The notes: a model not told the origin generated them from the letters alone. Shown: positions 1 to 4,924, counted from the stretch's first letter. The stretch: DNA of 5,700 nucleotides from Streptosporangiaceae bacterium (GCA_030042885.1 JASHYW010000249.1:1-5700), one strand, 5' to 3'. A program made the numbers and translations.

Positions 1-133
1 CGGTGAGCAGCCAGAACCCGAACGGATGCTGATAGATCGGCGCCGCGGCGCGCACCGCCGCGTACTGCGGGTAGGGGTCGTCGGTGAAACCGGGCGCGAA
101 CGGGTCGTACAGGGGGGGCACGGTCTGGGACAT
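1..133 (-). CDS. Cytochrome P450, N-terminal part only (cut by window edge)
   Basis: The visible 44 residues begin MSQTVPPLYDPFAPGFTDDP and continue through YPQYAAVRAAAPI to FGFWLLT. This is the usual opening of soluble bacterial class I P450s: a short leader, a D-P-F/Y-P-x-Y-x-x-(L/V)-R segment at the first helix, then the first beta strand ending in W-L-(L/V)-T. Bacterial P450s are about 400 residues, so roughly nine tenths of the gene, including the I-helix Thr, ExxR and heme-Cys motifs, lies outside. The family uses heme, dioxygen and ferredoxin-supplied electrons to hydroxylate small molecules; the substrate cannot be inferred here. The ATG at 131-133 has a purine-rich GGAAGGA about 7-8 nt upstream. 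An in-frame ATG at 194-196 would add 21 residues, but they do not look like P450 sequence and it has a poorer ribosome site. The next minus-strand gene upstream ends 400 nt away, so this gene probably has its own promoter. Confidence 0.85.
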   Translation of the reverse strand, partial: MSQTVPPLYDPFAPGFTDDPYPQYAAVRAAAPIYQHPFGFWLLT

Positions 134-158
134 GGCAGGTTCCTTCCCGGCCTCCCGG

Positions 159-197
159 CCGTCATCGCACACGCTGAGATTGTCACATACCGTCATC
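159..197. repeat. 8-bp direct repeat upstream of the P450 gene
   Basis: CCGTCATC occurs at 159-166 and again at 190-197, start to start 31 bp, close to three helical turns. Read toward the P450 gene the element is GATGACGG. It sits 26-64 bp upstream of the P450 start codon, where regulator half-sites would be expected. Two exact 8-mers this close are uncommon by chance but not decisive. No matching regulator gene is visible. Confidence 0.35.
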
Positions 198-292
198 CAT
201 CCCGCCGCGGGCGCGCGACAGCGGCCCTGGTCGTGCTGCTGGCCCGCGCCCGCGAGACAGCAGCCCGGGTCACGGTGCCTGCCACCGCCCTG

Positions 293-317
293 GCCCAGGC
301 CATCCGTCGGCCTGGGC
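293..317. terminator. GC-rich perfect 9-bp inverted repeat, candidate terminator
   Basis: GCCCAGGCC (293-301) is followed by a 7-nt loop and the exact complement GGCCTGGGC (309-317). It lies downstream of the GAP-family gene (stop at 534) and upstream of the P450 gene, so it could stop transcription leaving the membrane-protein cluster. There is no T-tract on either side; actinobacterial terminators often lack one. The distance of about 217 nt from the GAP stop is long, so a different structural role is possible. Confidence 0.4.
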
Positions 318-533
318 GGCTGGCGCCGATTGCGCCGATGACTTGGCCGATGACGCCCGGTTGGCAATCGTGGTCGCTGCCGGCCCGATGCCGCAGACCA
401 TGGCTCAATATGGCGGCTGCGCGCTGCTCCGCACGAGAACATGAGCATGCCCCGGCAGGCCAGACCGTAGATAGTGTCCCGGCTACCGCTGCGTTTGCGC
501 GGGCGGCTCTCAGGACCTCCCGCGGATCGAGGC

Positions 534-1187
534 TCAGCTGACGATCAGGTAGAGGCTGTCTGCGATGAGCCAGAAACCGATGAGCAGGCTCCCGACGATG
601 ATCACCTGGTCGGTGTGGGTGTCGATCCAGGTCCGGAAGCCGCCCATGAGCGCCTGGCTCCGGCTCGGCCGGAACACCGTGTACAGCTCCAGGAACAGAT
701 AGGACGCCGAGGCCAGGACGCAGTACAGGAACAGCGCCAGGAAGCTCTCCCAGCTGGAGAGCTTGGCCTCCACTACGACGGCGGCGCCCGCGCCGATCAG
801 CACCCAGGGCTGCAGCGTCGGGGCCAGGGCCAGGGCGAACCACGGGGACATGTTGTCCACGTGCTCCTGCCACTTGGGCGGCTTCTTCGGAGGCTTGGGC
901 TGCGATCTGGTCCGGATGTGCCGGACCGCGATCACGACCAGGATCACGCCGAGCACGATCTTGACCGCCAGCGCCGCCAGCGAGGGGGCCGTGGCCGGCT
1001 TGGGCGGGTTGTTGCCGGTGGCCAGCACGGTGATGGTGACGACGATGCCCAGGGACACCAGCCACCCGAACACGAAGGCCGCGCCCTTGACCACGCCACG
1101 CCTGGACGGCAGCACGAACAGGAATGCGGTCAGCGGCAACGGGTCCAACGTGACCGCCAGGCCGATCAGGATCAGGTTAAGCAGCAT
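534..1187 (-). CDS. GAP/Sap-family (SfLAP) integral membrane protein
   Basis: A 217-residue, strongly hydrophobic protein with about six membrane helices (roughly 2-26, 34-56, 68-89, 116-140, 148-170, 193-215). The first helix carries the motif LDPLPLTAFLFVL, followed by a short basic loop (PSRRGVVKG) and the FVFGWLVSLGIVV helix. This order is typical of the GAP family, related to mycobacterial Gap and Sap proteins needed for export or surface placement of glycopeptidolipid and sulfolipid-1. In this organism the cargo is unknown. A Pro/Lys-rich cytoplasmic-type loop, QPKPPKKPPKW, spans residues 96-106. The ATG at 1185-1187 is chosen because GGGAGGG lies about 6 nt upstream and the first helix begins immediately. 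A longer in-frame reading to 1352 would add 55 Arg-rich, non-membrane residues and is unlikely. A possible small ORF (1293-1177) overlaps the start by 11 nt, which could couple translation. It is the last gene of the minus-strand membrane cluster. Confidence 0.85.
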   Translation of the reverse strand: MLLNLILIGLAVTLDPLPLTAFLFVLPSRRGVVKGAAFVFGWLVSLGIVVTITVLATGNNPPKPATAPSLAALAVKIVLGVILVVIAVRHIRTRSQPKPPKKPPKWQEHVDNMSPWFALALAPTLQPWVLIGAGAAVVVEAKLSSWESFLALFLYCVLASASYLFLELYTVFRPSRSQALMGGFRTWIDTHTDQVIIVGSLLIGFWLIADSLYLIVS

Positions 1188-1293
1188 GGCCGTCCCTCCC
1201 GCCTTGTCGCGCCCGAAGGCGTCCTGATGCTGGTGGCACCGTGGTCTTGACCGACGGGCCGGCGACGGCCGGCGTCTGCTGCAGCCGTGCCAT
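1177..1293 (-). CDS. Possible 38-residue leader/small ORF overlapping the GAP-family start
   Basis: The ATG at 1291-1293 is preceded by GGAAGGAG with a 7-nt spacer, one of the best Shine-Dalgarno sequences in the window. The encoded peptide starts MARLQQTPAVAG and ends RQGGRDGHAA. It is basic, with no membrane helix or recognised domain. Its TAA stop (1177-1179) lies inside the first codons of the GAP-family gene, an 11-nt overlap in another frame, as expected for a coupled leader peptide. The purine run is not needed for the downstream gene, which has its own GGGAGGG. A chance ORF is quite possible because the C-terminal half overlaps the GAP ribosome site. No function is proposed. Confidence 0.35.
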   Translation of the reverse strand: MARLQQTPAVAGPSVKTTVPPASGRLRARQGGRDGHAA

Positions 1294-1386
1294 AACCGGG
1301 CTCCTTCCATCGGCAAGACAGACAGGTGGCGGCCGGCCCCCGCCCGGCACATGCAGTCGCCGTGGCGGCCGCCCTTGTGCCTTACG

Positions 1387-1429
1387 ATGCGCTATGCCAG
1401 CGCATGTCTCTTCATCCTCAAGGGATGAA
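1387..1429. repeat. Two neighbouring 19-bp inverted repeats between the channel and GAP genes
   Basis: The first is ATGCGC (1387-1392), 7 nt, GCGCAT (1400-1405). The second is TTCATCC (1411-1417), 5 nt, GGATGAA (1423-1429). Both span 19 bp and their centres are 24 bp apart, but their sequences differ. They lie in the 216-322 nt gap between the channel gene stop (1510) and the small ORF or GAP-family start. They could be operators of a promoter for the GAP gene, or RNA hairpins ending the channel transcript; neither has a following T-tract. No firm -35/-10 pair is visible. The rest of 1188-1509 shows only ribosome sites and the small ORF. Confidence 0.4.
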
Positions 1430-1509
1430 AACAAGCGGCGGCCCAACGTCCCCGGTGGCGCCCTGATCGCCTCGTTGTTCCCGGTGGTGCCGGATCCGCC
1501 GCGGCGGCG

Positions 1510-2076
1510 TCAAGACTGATCCGGGGAATCCCCCGTCCGGGCCAGGCCAGCCTGGGCGGCGTTGAGGAGCATGCGGACCACGGCTCCGATGATGACCAGG
1601 TCGAGCAGCATCTGGATGCTCACGATGATCCGGGCCAGGTCGGTCTTTGGCGTGATGTCGCCGAATCCGACTGTCGAGAAGACCGTGATGGTGAAGTAGA
1701 TCGCCCGGGTGTGGTCGAGCTGCTGGCTGAAAGTCAGAGCCGAGGCATTTGACATGGACAGGTAGAAGCTCGCGAACAGGACCAGGAACAGCGGGATGAC
1801 AACGCCCAGGGCCTGGACCGCTCGCAGCTCGGGCAGCTCGGCGCCGACGATCCGGCGCGCCTGCCAGGCCAGGATCGCGGCGAACAGTGCGATACCGCCG
1901 CCCAGGTGCAAGAACGCGTCGGCTCCGCGGTGATGGACAGGTACCACGCCGGCCGGCACCAGGTAGTAGACGATGGTGAGCACGACCCACGCCAGCGCCA
2001 GCATCACGCCAGTGCGGAGCCAGGCCCGCCGCCGCTCGCCTCTTTCCAGGTCGGACAGGCGCCGCGGTGTCACCAT
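1510..2076 (-). CDS. Short potassium channel (Ion_trans_2-type pore, TVGFGD filter)
   Basis: The 188-residue protein has two N-terminal helices (about 21-42 and 54-71) and then a classic pore module: an outer helix (about 87-107), a pore helix around 122-134, the selectivity filter TVGFGD at residues 135-140 followed by ITP, and an inner helix (about 146-171). The T-x-G-(Y/F)-G-D signature identifies K+-selective channels; Phe replaces the commoner Tyr. Only about 17 residues (ending RTGDSPDQS) follow the inner helix, so there is no RCK, cyclic-nucleotide or other gating domain. The basic N-terminus (RRLSDLERGERRRAWLR) is probably cytoplasmic. It should work as a tetramer in the plasma membrane, moving K+ and setting membrane potential. 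The start ATG at 2074-2076 is followed directly by an in-frame GTG, and only a weak GGGG lies upstream, so the exact start is less certain than the frame. It lies 103 nt after the small membrane gene, possibly in the same transcript as SulP. Confidence 0.88.
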   Translation of the reverse strand: MVTPRRLSDLERGERRRAWLRTGVMLALAWVVLTIVYYLVPAGVVPVHHRGADAFLHLGGGIALFAAILAWQARRIVGAELPELRAVQALGVVIPLFLVLFASFYLSMSNASALTFSQQLDHTRAIYFTITVFSTVGFGDITPKTDLARIIVSIQMLLDLVIIGAVVRMLLNAAQAGLARTGDSPDQS

Positions 2077-2179
2077 CGGCTAGCCCCGGCGATCGGCACC
2101 CGGCCTGGCTGGTGTGTCCGTGCATCTTCAGAGCACCGCATGGTAGCGACAGTAGCCATCGAGGCGATGAACTGTCCGG

Positions 2180-2374
2180 CTACCCGTCTTTCAGCCCGGC
2201 CGGACGGGCGACGATATAGCCTGCGGCCAGGGCGATCCACAGCAGCTGGAGTCCGGGGAAGATCCGCTCGTAGAGTCCGCCCGGGGCGTGCTTGTGCCCG
2301 GCCACGGCGCCGAGCAGCAGGAAGGCGGCGGCCCCGGCCAGCGGGCGGAGGAATGCGACCAGGTAGTCAACCAC
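2180..2374 (-). CDS. Small two-helix membrane protein overlapping the SulP stop, unknown function
   Basis: I do not recognise a family. From the GTG at 2372-2374 it is 64 residues: VDYLVAFLRP leads into a hydrophobic helix (about 4-26), then a loop GHKHAPGGLYERIFPG with a His-Lys-His motif, and a second helix (about 42-57, LQLLWIALAAGYIVAR) before a short charged tail, LKDG. The GTG overlaps the SulP TGA by 8 nt (stop 2367-2369), a typical arrangement for coupled translation, though no good Shine-Dalgarno precedes it. A TTG at 2423-2425 with GAGG close upstream would give 81 residues with a Pro/Thr/Gln-rich leader and a 59-nt overlap. The frame is supported by its two well-formed hydrophobic segments and by filling the space after SulP. 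A transporter accessory subunit is a reasonable guess, not a conclusion. Confidence 0.68.
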   Translation of the reverse strand: MVDYLVAFLRPLAGAAAFLLLGAVAGHKHAPGGLYERIFPGLQLLWIALAAGYIVARPAGLKDG

Positions 2375-4097
2375 CGGGCGCGTTGCCGTCGCCGGCTGCT
2401 CCTGTGATGGCGTGGAAGGCCTCAAGTGCCTCGCCGGGAGTTTCGTAGTAGGCCTCGGGGCCCAGGGCCGTGCTGATGCCGTAACGGTCGAGTTGCTGCC
2501 GGACCGGGCCGAGGACGGTGCTGAGCACGAGGCGGATATGCCGCTTCCGGACGTGTTCGATGACCTTGGTCAGGACATCGGATGCGGAGTAGTCGATGTC
2601 CCCGATGGCCGCGCAGTCCAGGACCATCCAGCGCAGCGGGCCGCCGTGGCCTGCCAGTGCCGCGATGTCCTCCAGGAGCCTGGACGCGTTGGCGTAGTAC
2701 AGGCTGGTCCCGAACCGGTAGACCACCAGCCCTTCCTCGGTGCGGGCGCCCGGCGCGACCGGGGTTGGCTGCCAGTGCCCGGCCGGTGACTTCACCAGGA
2801 CGCTGTTCAGCGGGCTGTAGCTGTGGCGCAGGTGGTCGACGACCGAGGCGATGACGGCGAGCACGATGCCGTACTCGACCCCCAGGACTACCACCGCGGC
2901 CGTGGTGATCAGGGCGACGGCCCATTCAAGTTTCCGGACCGCCCGGATGCTCCGCATCCCCTTGATATCGATGAGCTCGACCGCGATGAGGAAGACCACC
3001 GCCGCCAGGGCGGCGTCCGGCAGGTAGGACAGAGGCCCGGTGAACAGCAGCAGGACGATGAGGACGACAGCGGAGGTGAACAGAGGCGCCAGCTGGCTGC
3101 GCCCGCCGGCGCTGTCGACCATCTGCGTCTTGGTCGGGCTGCCGTTGACCACGAACGTGCCGGAGAACGCGGCGGCGGCATTGGCGGCACCCAGGCCGAC
3201 CAGGTCCGTGTTCTCGCTGAATTCCTCCTCCTCGTACTTCACCGCGTAGGCGCGCGAGGTAGCCGCGCTCTGGGCCAGGATGACCACGAACATCGACGCC
3301 GCGGCGCCGAGCAGCGCCGCGGCGTTATGCCAGCCGAGGGCGGGCAGGCCCAGGGTCGGCAGCCCGCGGGGGACGGGCCCGACCAGAGCCACGCCATGGC
3401 TGGCCAGGTCCGCGGCCCGGCTCACGCTGATCGCGATGATCACCGCGATCAGCGGCCCCGGGATCCGGCGCGTGATCCGGCGAGCCGCGAGCACGAGCGC
3501 GATGACCCCGATCGATATCGTCAGGTCCGCCCCGTGCGTGTGCGGGAGCGCGCGCGCCACCTCCAGCAGCTTGGGCAGGGTCTGCTTGCCCGCGGCGGTG
3601 ACCCCGAGCATGTCCGGGAGCTGCCCGGCGGCCACCTGGATGCCGACGCCGGTCAGGAACCCGACCAGCACCGTGCGGGAGAGGAAGTTCGCCAGGAAAC
3701 CGAGCCGGGCCAGCCGGGCGACCAGCAGCATCACGCCGGTGAGCAGGGCCGCCAGCCCGGCCAGCCGGACGTATCGCTCCGATCCGAGCGCCGCCAGTCC
3801 GGACAGGCCGGCGGCCAGGATCGCCGCGGTCGCCGAATCCGCGGCCACCACCAGATGGCGGGACGACCCGAGGACCGCGAACACCGCCATCGGGAGGAGC
3901 ATCGTGTACAAGCCGGTGACCACCGGCATCCCGGCGATCTTCGCGTAGCCGAGGACCTCGGGGATGCCCAGGGCGGCCAGCGTGAGGCCGGCCAGCGCCT
4001 CCGCGGGAACCCGGGGCCGCTGGATCGGCAGGACCCCTTGCATCACCGGCGGGAGGCGCAGCCGGCCGCGCCAGCGCCCCGCCCGGGAAGCCGGCAT
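2367..4097 (-). CDS. SulP-family anion transporter with C-terminal STAS domain
   Basis: A 576-residue SulP/SLC26-type protein of normal family length. The transport domain (about 30-420) opens with ALGIPEVLGYAKIAGMP and VTGLYTMLLP, the SulP signature of helices 1-2, then GSSRHLVVAADSATAAI in helix 3. Later EEFSENTDLVGLGAANAAAA and FVVNGSPTKTQMVDSAGGRS match the conserved helix 8-10 region, giving a 14-helix core in two inverted halves. The cytoplasmic STAS domain (about 450-565) contains MVLDCAAIGDIDYSASDVL, with Asp502 and Ser504 in the loop equivalent to the anti-sigma-antagonist phosphosite. SulP proteins move sulfate, bicarbonate, dicarboxylates or other anions, often with H+ or Na+; the substrate cannot be read from sequence and the gene should not be named cysZ or bicA. 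The start is ATG 4095-4097, preceded by GGAGGTGA at ideal spacing. An upstream in-frame ATG at 4128-4130 lacks this. It leads the minus-strand cluster and overlaps the next small gene. Confidence 0.93.
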   Translation of the reverse strand: MPASRAGRWRGRLRLPPVMQGVLPIQRPRVPAEALAGLTLAALGIPEVLGYAKIAGMPVVTGLYTMLLPMAVFAVLGSSRHLVVAADSATAAILAAGLSGLAALGSERYVRLAGLAALLTGVMLLVARLARLGFLANFLSRTVLVGFLTGVGIQVAAGQLPDMLGVTAAGKQTLPKLLEVARALPHTHGADLTISIGVIALVLAARRITRRIPGPLIAVIIAISVSRAADLASHGVALVGPVPRGLPTLGLPALGWHNAAALLGAAASMFVVILAQSAATSRAYAVKYEEEEFSENTDLVGLGAANAAAAFSGTFVVNGSPTKTQMVDSAGGRSQLAPLFTSAVVLIVLLLFTGPLSYLPDAALAAVVFLIAVELIDIKGMRSIRAVRKLEWAVALITTAAVVVLGVEYGIVLAVIASVVDHLRHSYSPLNSVLVKSPAGHWQPTPVAPGARTEEGLVVYRFGTSLYYANASRLLEDIAALAGHGGPLRWMVLDCAAIGDIDYSASDVLTKVIEHVRKRHIRLVLSTVLGPVRQQLDRYGISTALGPEAYYETPGEALEAFHAITGAAGDGNAPGG

Positions 4098-4273
4098 CGT
4101 CTCACCTCCGCCCGCCGGGAAGTTCGGCATTCGTTCATCTTCTCGCCATCGGGTGTTCAGTCAGGTCCACGGCCGTCTCAGTCTGGGCGGGTCATGGGTT
4201 CTGGCCACGTTCCCGCTGCCCGGCCCGGCGGTACCACGCCGACGCGGAGCCCGGCAGGGTAACATCCTCGCGC

Positions 4274-4303
4274 AGTATCAATACGGAGCAAAGGACATGT
4301 CCA
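4274..4303 (-). promoter_or_regulatory. Candidate sigma-70-type promoter for SulP
   Basis: On the minus strand TGGACA (4298-4303; five of six bases of TTGACA) is followed by an 18-bp spacer and GATACT (4274-4279; four of six of TATAAT). Transcription would start near 4267, leaving a leader of about 170 nt before the SulP ATG. The -35 hexamer overlaps the GGACATGTCC palindrome. Actinobacterial promoters are variable, so this is a plausible candidate only. Confidence 0.35.
4293..4302. promoter_or_regulatory. Perfect palindrome GGACATGTCC, candidate operator
   Basis: A 10-bp perfect palindrome lying across the candidate -35 element of the SulP promoter, where a bound dimer would block or modulate RNA polymerase. 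A weaker GTAT-ca-ATAC inverted repeat lies beside it at 4275-4284, over the candidate -10. Its half-site GGAC also recurs in the box at 4395-4408, centred 104 bp away. The cognate factor is not encoded in the window. Confidence 0.35.
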
Positions 4304-4337
4304 TTTCCGGCTCGCTTACCCGGAAAACATCTTCCGG
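4304..4337. repeat. Three complementary arms able to form alternative hairpins
   Basis: TTTCCGG (4304-4310) can pair with CCGGAAA (4320-4326) across a 9-nt loop. The same middle arm, as CCGGAA (4320-4325), can instead pair with TTCCGG (4332-4337) across a 6-nt loop. The two stems exclude each other. This could be a double operator in DNA or a switchable RNA structure if transcribed. It lies upstream of both candidate transcription starts, which favours a DNA-binding role. Confidence 0.35.
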
Positions 4338-4394
4338 CGCCTGACGCTAGCTCGCCCGCAGGCTGCCAGCCTTTACCCGATCGGGCAAGAAGCC

Positions 4395-4408
4395 TGGACG
4401 AAAGTCCT
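4395..4408. promoter_or_regulatory. DosR/DevR-box-like inverted repeat
   Basis: TGGACGAAAGTCCT contains GGAC-gaaa-GTCC and matches 11 of 14 positions of the core GGGACTWWAGTCCC of the mycobacterial DosR dormancy box (13 of 20 over the extended consensus, by hand). It lies about 130 bp upstream of the candidate SulP start on one side and about 95 bp upstream of the candidate start of the plus-strand gene, distances at which DosR sites can act. No DosR-type response regulator is visible here, and other factors use similar palindromes. Confidence 0.35.
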
Positions 4409-4489
4409 GTTTTCTAGTGACATTCGGCCCCGGCCGGCCTGGCTGGGATCTGCCGCTGGCCGGCCTGGGCACGGTTAGGATGGCAGTGT

Positions 4490-4499
4490 CGTATATACG
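4490..4499 (+). promoter_or_regulatory. Candidate -10 region (palindrome CGTATATACG) for the orphan gene
   Basis: TATATA (4492-4497) lies in the 10-bp palindrome CGTATATACG, strikingly AT-rich for this genome, with TG at 4487-4488 resembling an extended -10. No good -35 hexamer is found 16-18 bp upstream, so an activator or an alternative sigma factor would be needed. Transcription would start near 4504, giving a leader of about 37 nt before a strong AAGGAG and the ATG at 4541. Confidence 0.35.
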
Positions 4500-4540
4500 C
4501 CACGCAGACAGGAGCGCGCCACGCGGACAAGGAGAAAGAA

Positions 4541-4903
4541 ATGACGCTAAGCGATTCGGGAGCCAGTTCAGGCGGGCCGGGAAGGGTCTTGCCGAAAGAT
4601 GGAGACAGGTTCGCAGCCTGGCTTGCGGACTCGAACTGGGGAAAGCTATACCCAGAGGGGCGAGATCTCTATTACGAAGGCGAGCATCCGGATGAGTTCG
4701 CCGCGGCTATCGTGGAGGAATTCGGTTTCGACCCGTCTGCTGACCCGCTGTGGGGAAAGTGGGTCGAAGGCCACCAGGGCGAGCCGGGATTCACCTCGTA
4801 TGGATTCCGCTGCCCGGCCGGGAAGATAGATGCCGTCTACTCCACCTACGCAGATCACCAGTTCCCTGGCCAGGTGCGGGTATTGCACGAGGACAGGCAT
4901 TGA
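4541..4903 (+). CDS. Hypothetical small acidic soluble protein (120 aa)
   Basis: I do not recognise this protein. The ATG at 4541-4543 has AAGGAG at 4530-4535, an excellent ribosome site. The product starts with a flexible Ser/Gly leader (MTLSDSGASSGGPG), then DRFAAWLADSNWGKLYPEG, an acidic helix-like segment DEFAAAIVEEFGFDP, a Trp-rich part PLWGKWVEGHQG, and a beta-like end GFTSYGFRCPAGKIDAVYS. It has 20 Asp/Glu against 10 Lys/Arg, four Trp, a single Cys (residue 91), no signal peptide and no membrane helix, so it is probably cytoplasmic. Codon use stands out: 37 of 120 codons end in A or T (about 69% GC3), including CTA, ATA and several AGG, against roughly 90% GC3 in a 30-codon sample of the GAP-family gene. 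That suggests recent acquisition or weak selection. It is divergent from SulP and converges on glgC, so context gives no function. Confidence 0.75.
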   Translation: MTLSDSGASSGGPGRVLPKDGDRFAAWLADSNWGKLYPEGRDLYYEGEHPDEFAAAIVEEFGFDPSADPLWGKWVEGHQGEPGFTSYGFRCPAGKIDAVYSTYADHQFPGQVRVLHEDRH

Positions 4904-4924
4904 CGGGCCAGGGTATGGCGCCTT

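Larger units (their letters stand above)
134..533. other. Gene-poor intergenic region between the GAP-family gene and the P450 gene
   Basis: No convincing gene is visible in these 400 bases. Both strands have open frames, but their translations are rich in Arg, Ala, Pro, Gln and His, lack family signatures, and read through neighbouring real genes in the wrong frame. The stretch holds the P450 ribosome site and probable promoter zone (134-230), a strong inverted repeat at 293-317, and a run of CCGAT units at 326-330, 335-339 and 347-351. I did not recognise a convincing -35/-10 pair for the P450 gene. The region could include a decayed gene, but I cannot support one. Confidence 0.5.
4098..4540. 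other. Divergent regulatory region between SulP and the orphan gene
   Basis: This 443-nt gap separates genes transcribed away from each other. No coding region is supported: open plus-strand frames here are Arg/Pro-rich extensions of frames antisense to SulP. Contents are the SulP ribosome site (GGAGGTGA, about 4103-4110), a candidate SulP promoter (4274-4303), a palindrome overlapping it (4293-4302), three complementary CCGGAA/TTCCGG arms (4304-4337), a DosR-like box (4395-4408) and a TATATA palindrome ahead of the plus-strand gene (4490-4499). It is somewhat more AT-rich between 4261 and 4420 than the flanking genes, as expected for promoters. Confidence 0.6.

Noticed and set aside
193..1065. 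290-codon minus-strand frame overlapping the GAP-family gene
   Set aside because: It is the GAP gene read in a shifted frame (Gly/Arg/Pro-rich) and extends into the gene-poor region without any recognisable family feature.
474..1250. Plus-strand open frame antisense to the GAP-family gene
   Set aside because: Low-complexity Gln/Asp/Arg/His translation typical of a shadow frame; the opposite strand encodes a clear six-helix membrane protein with a good ribosome site.
1188..1352. N-terminal extension of the GAP-family protein to 1352
   Set aside because: The 55 added residues are Arg-rich and unlike the family N-terminus, which begins directly with the first membrane helix at the ATG at 1185-1187 behind GGGAGGG.
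2070..2159. 29-codon minus-strand ORF whose stop overlaps the channel start (ATGGTGA)
   Set aside because: The overlap looks like coupling, but there is no Shine-Dalgarno before its ATG and the peptide is featureless, so chance is likelier.
4098..4130. Upstream SulP start at 4128-4130
   Set aside because: It would place the excellent GGAGGTGA inside the coding sequence; that site is ideally spaced for the ATG at 4095-4097.
2823..4262. Long plus-strand open frame (479 codons) antisense to SulP
   Set aside because: Its translation is dominated by Arg, Gln, Asp, Gly and His with no domain or hydrophobic core, the usual artefact opposite a GC-rich gene. The minus-strand SulP reading is unambiguous.
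4417..4695. 92-codon plus-strand frame overlapping the orphan gene
   Set aside because: It lacks a ribosome site at its start and is out of frame with the ORF preceded by AAGGAG; its translation is Arg/Gly-rich.
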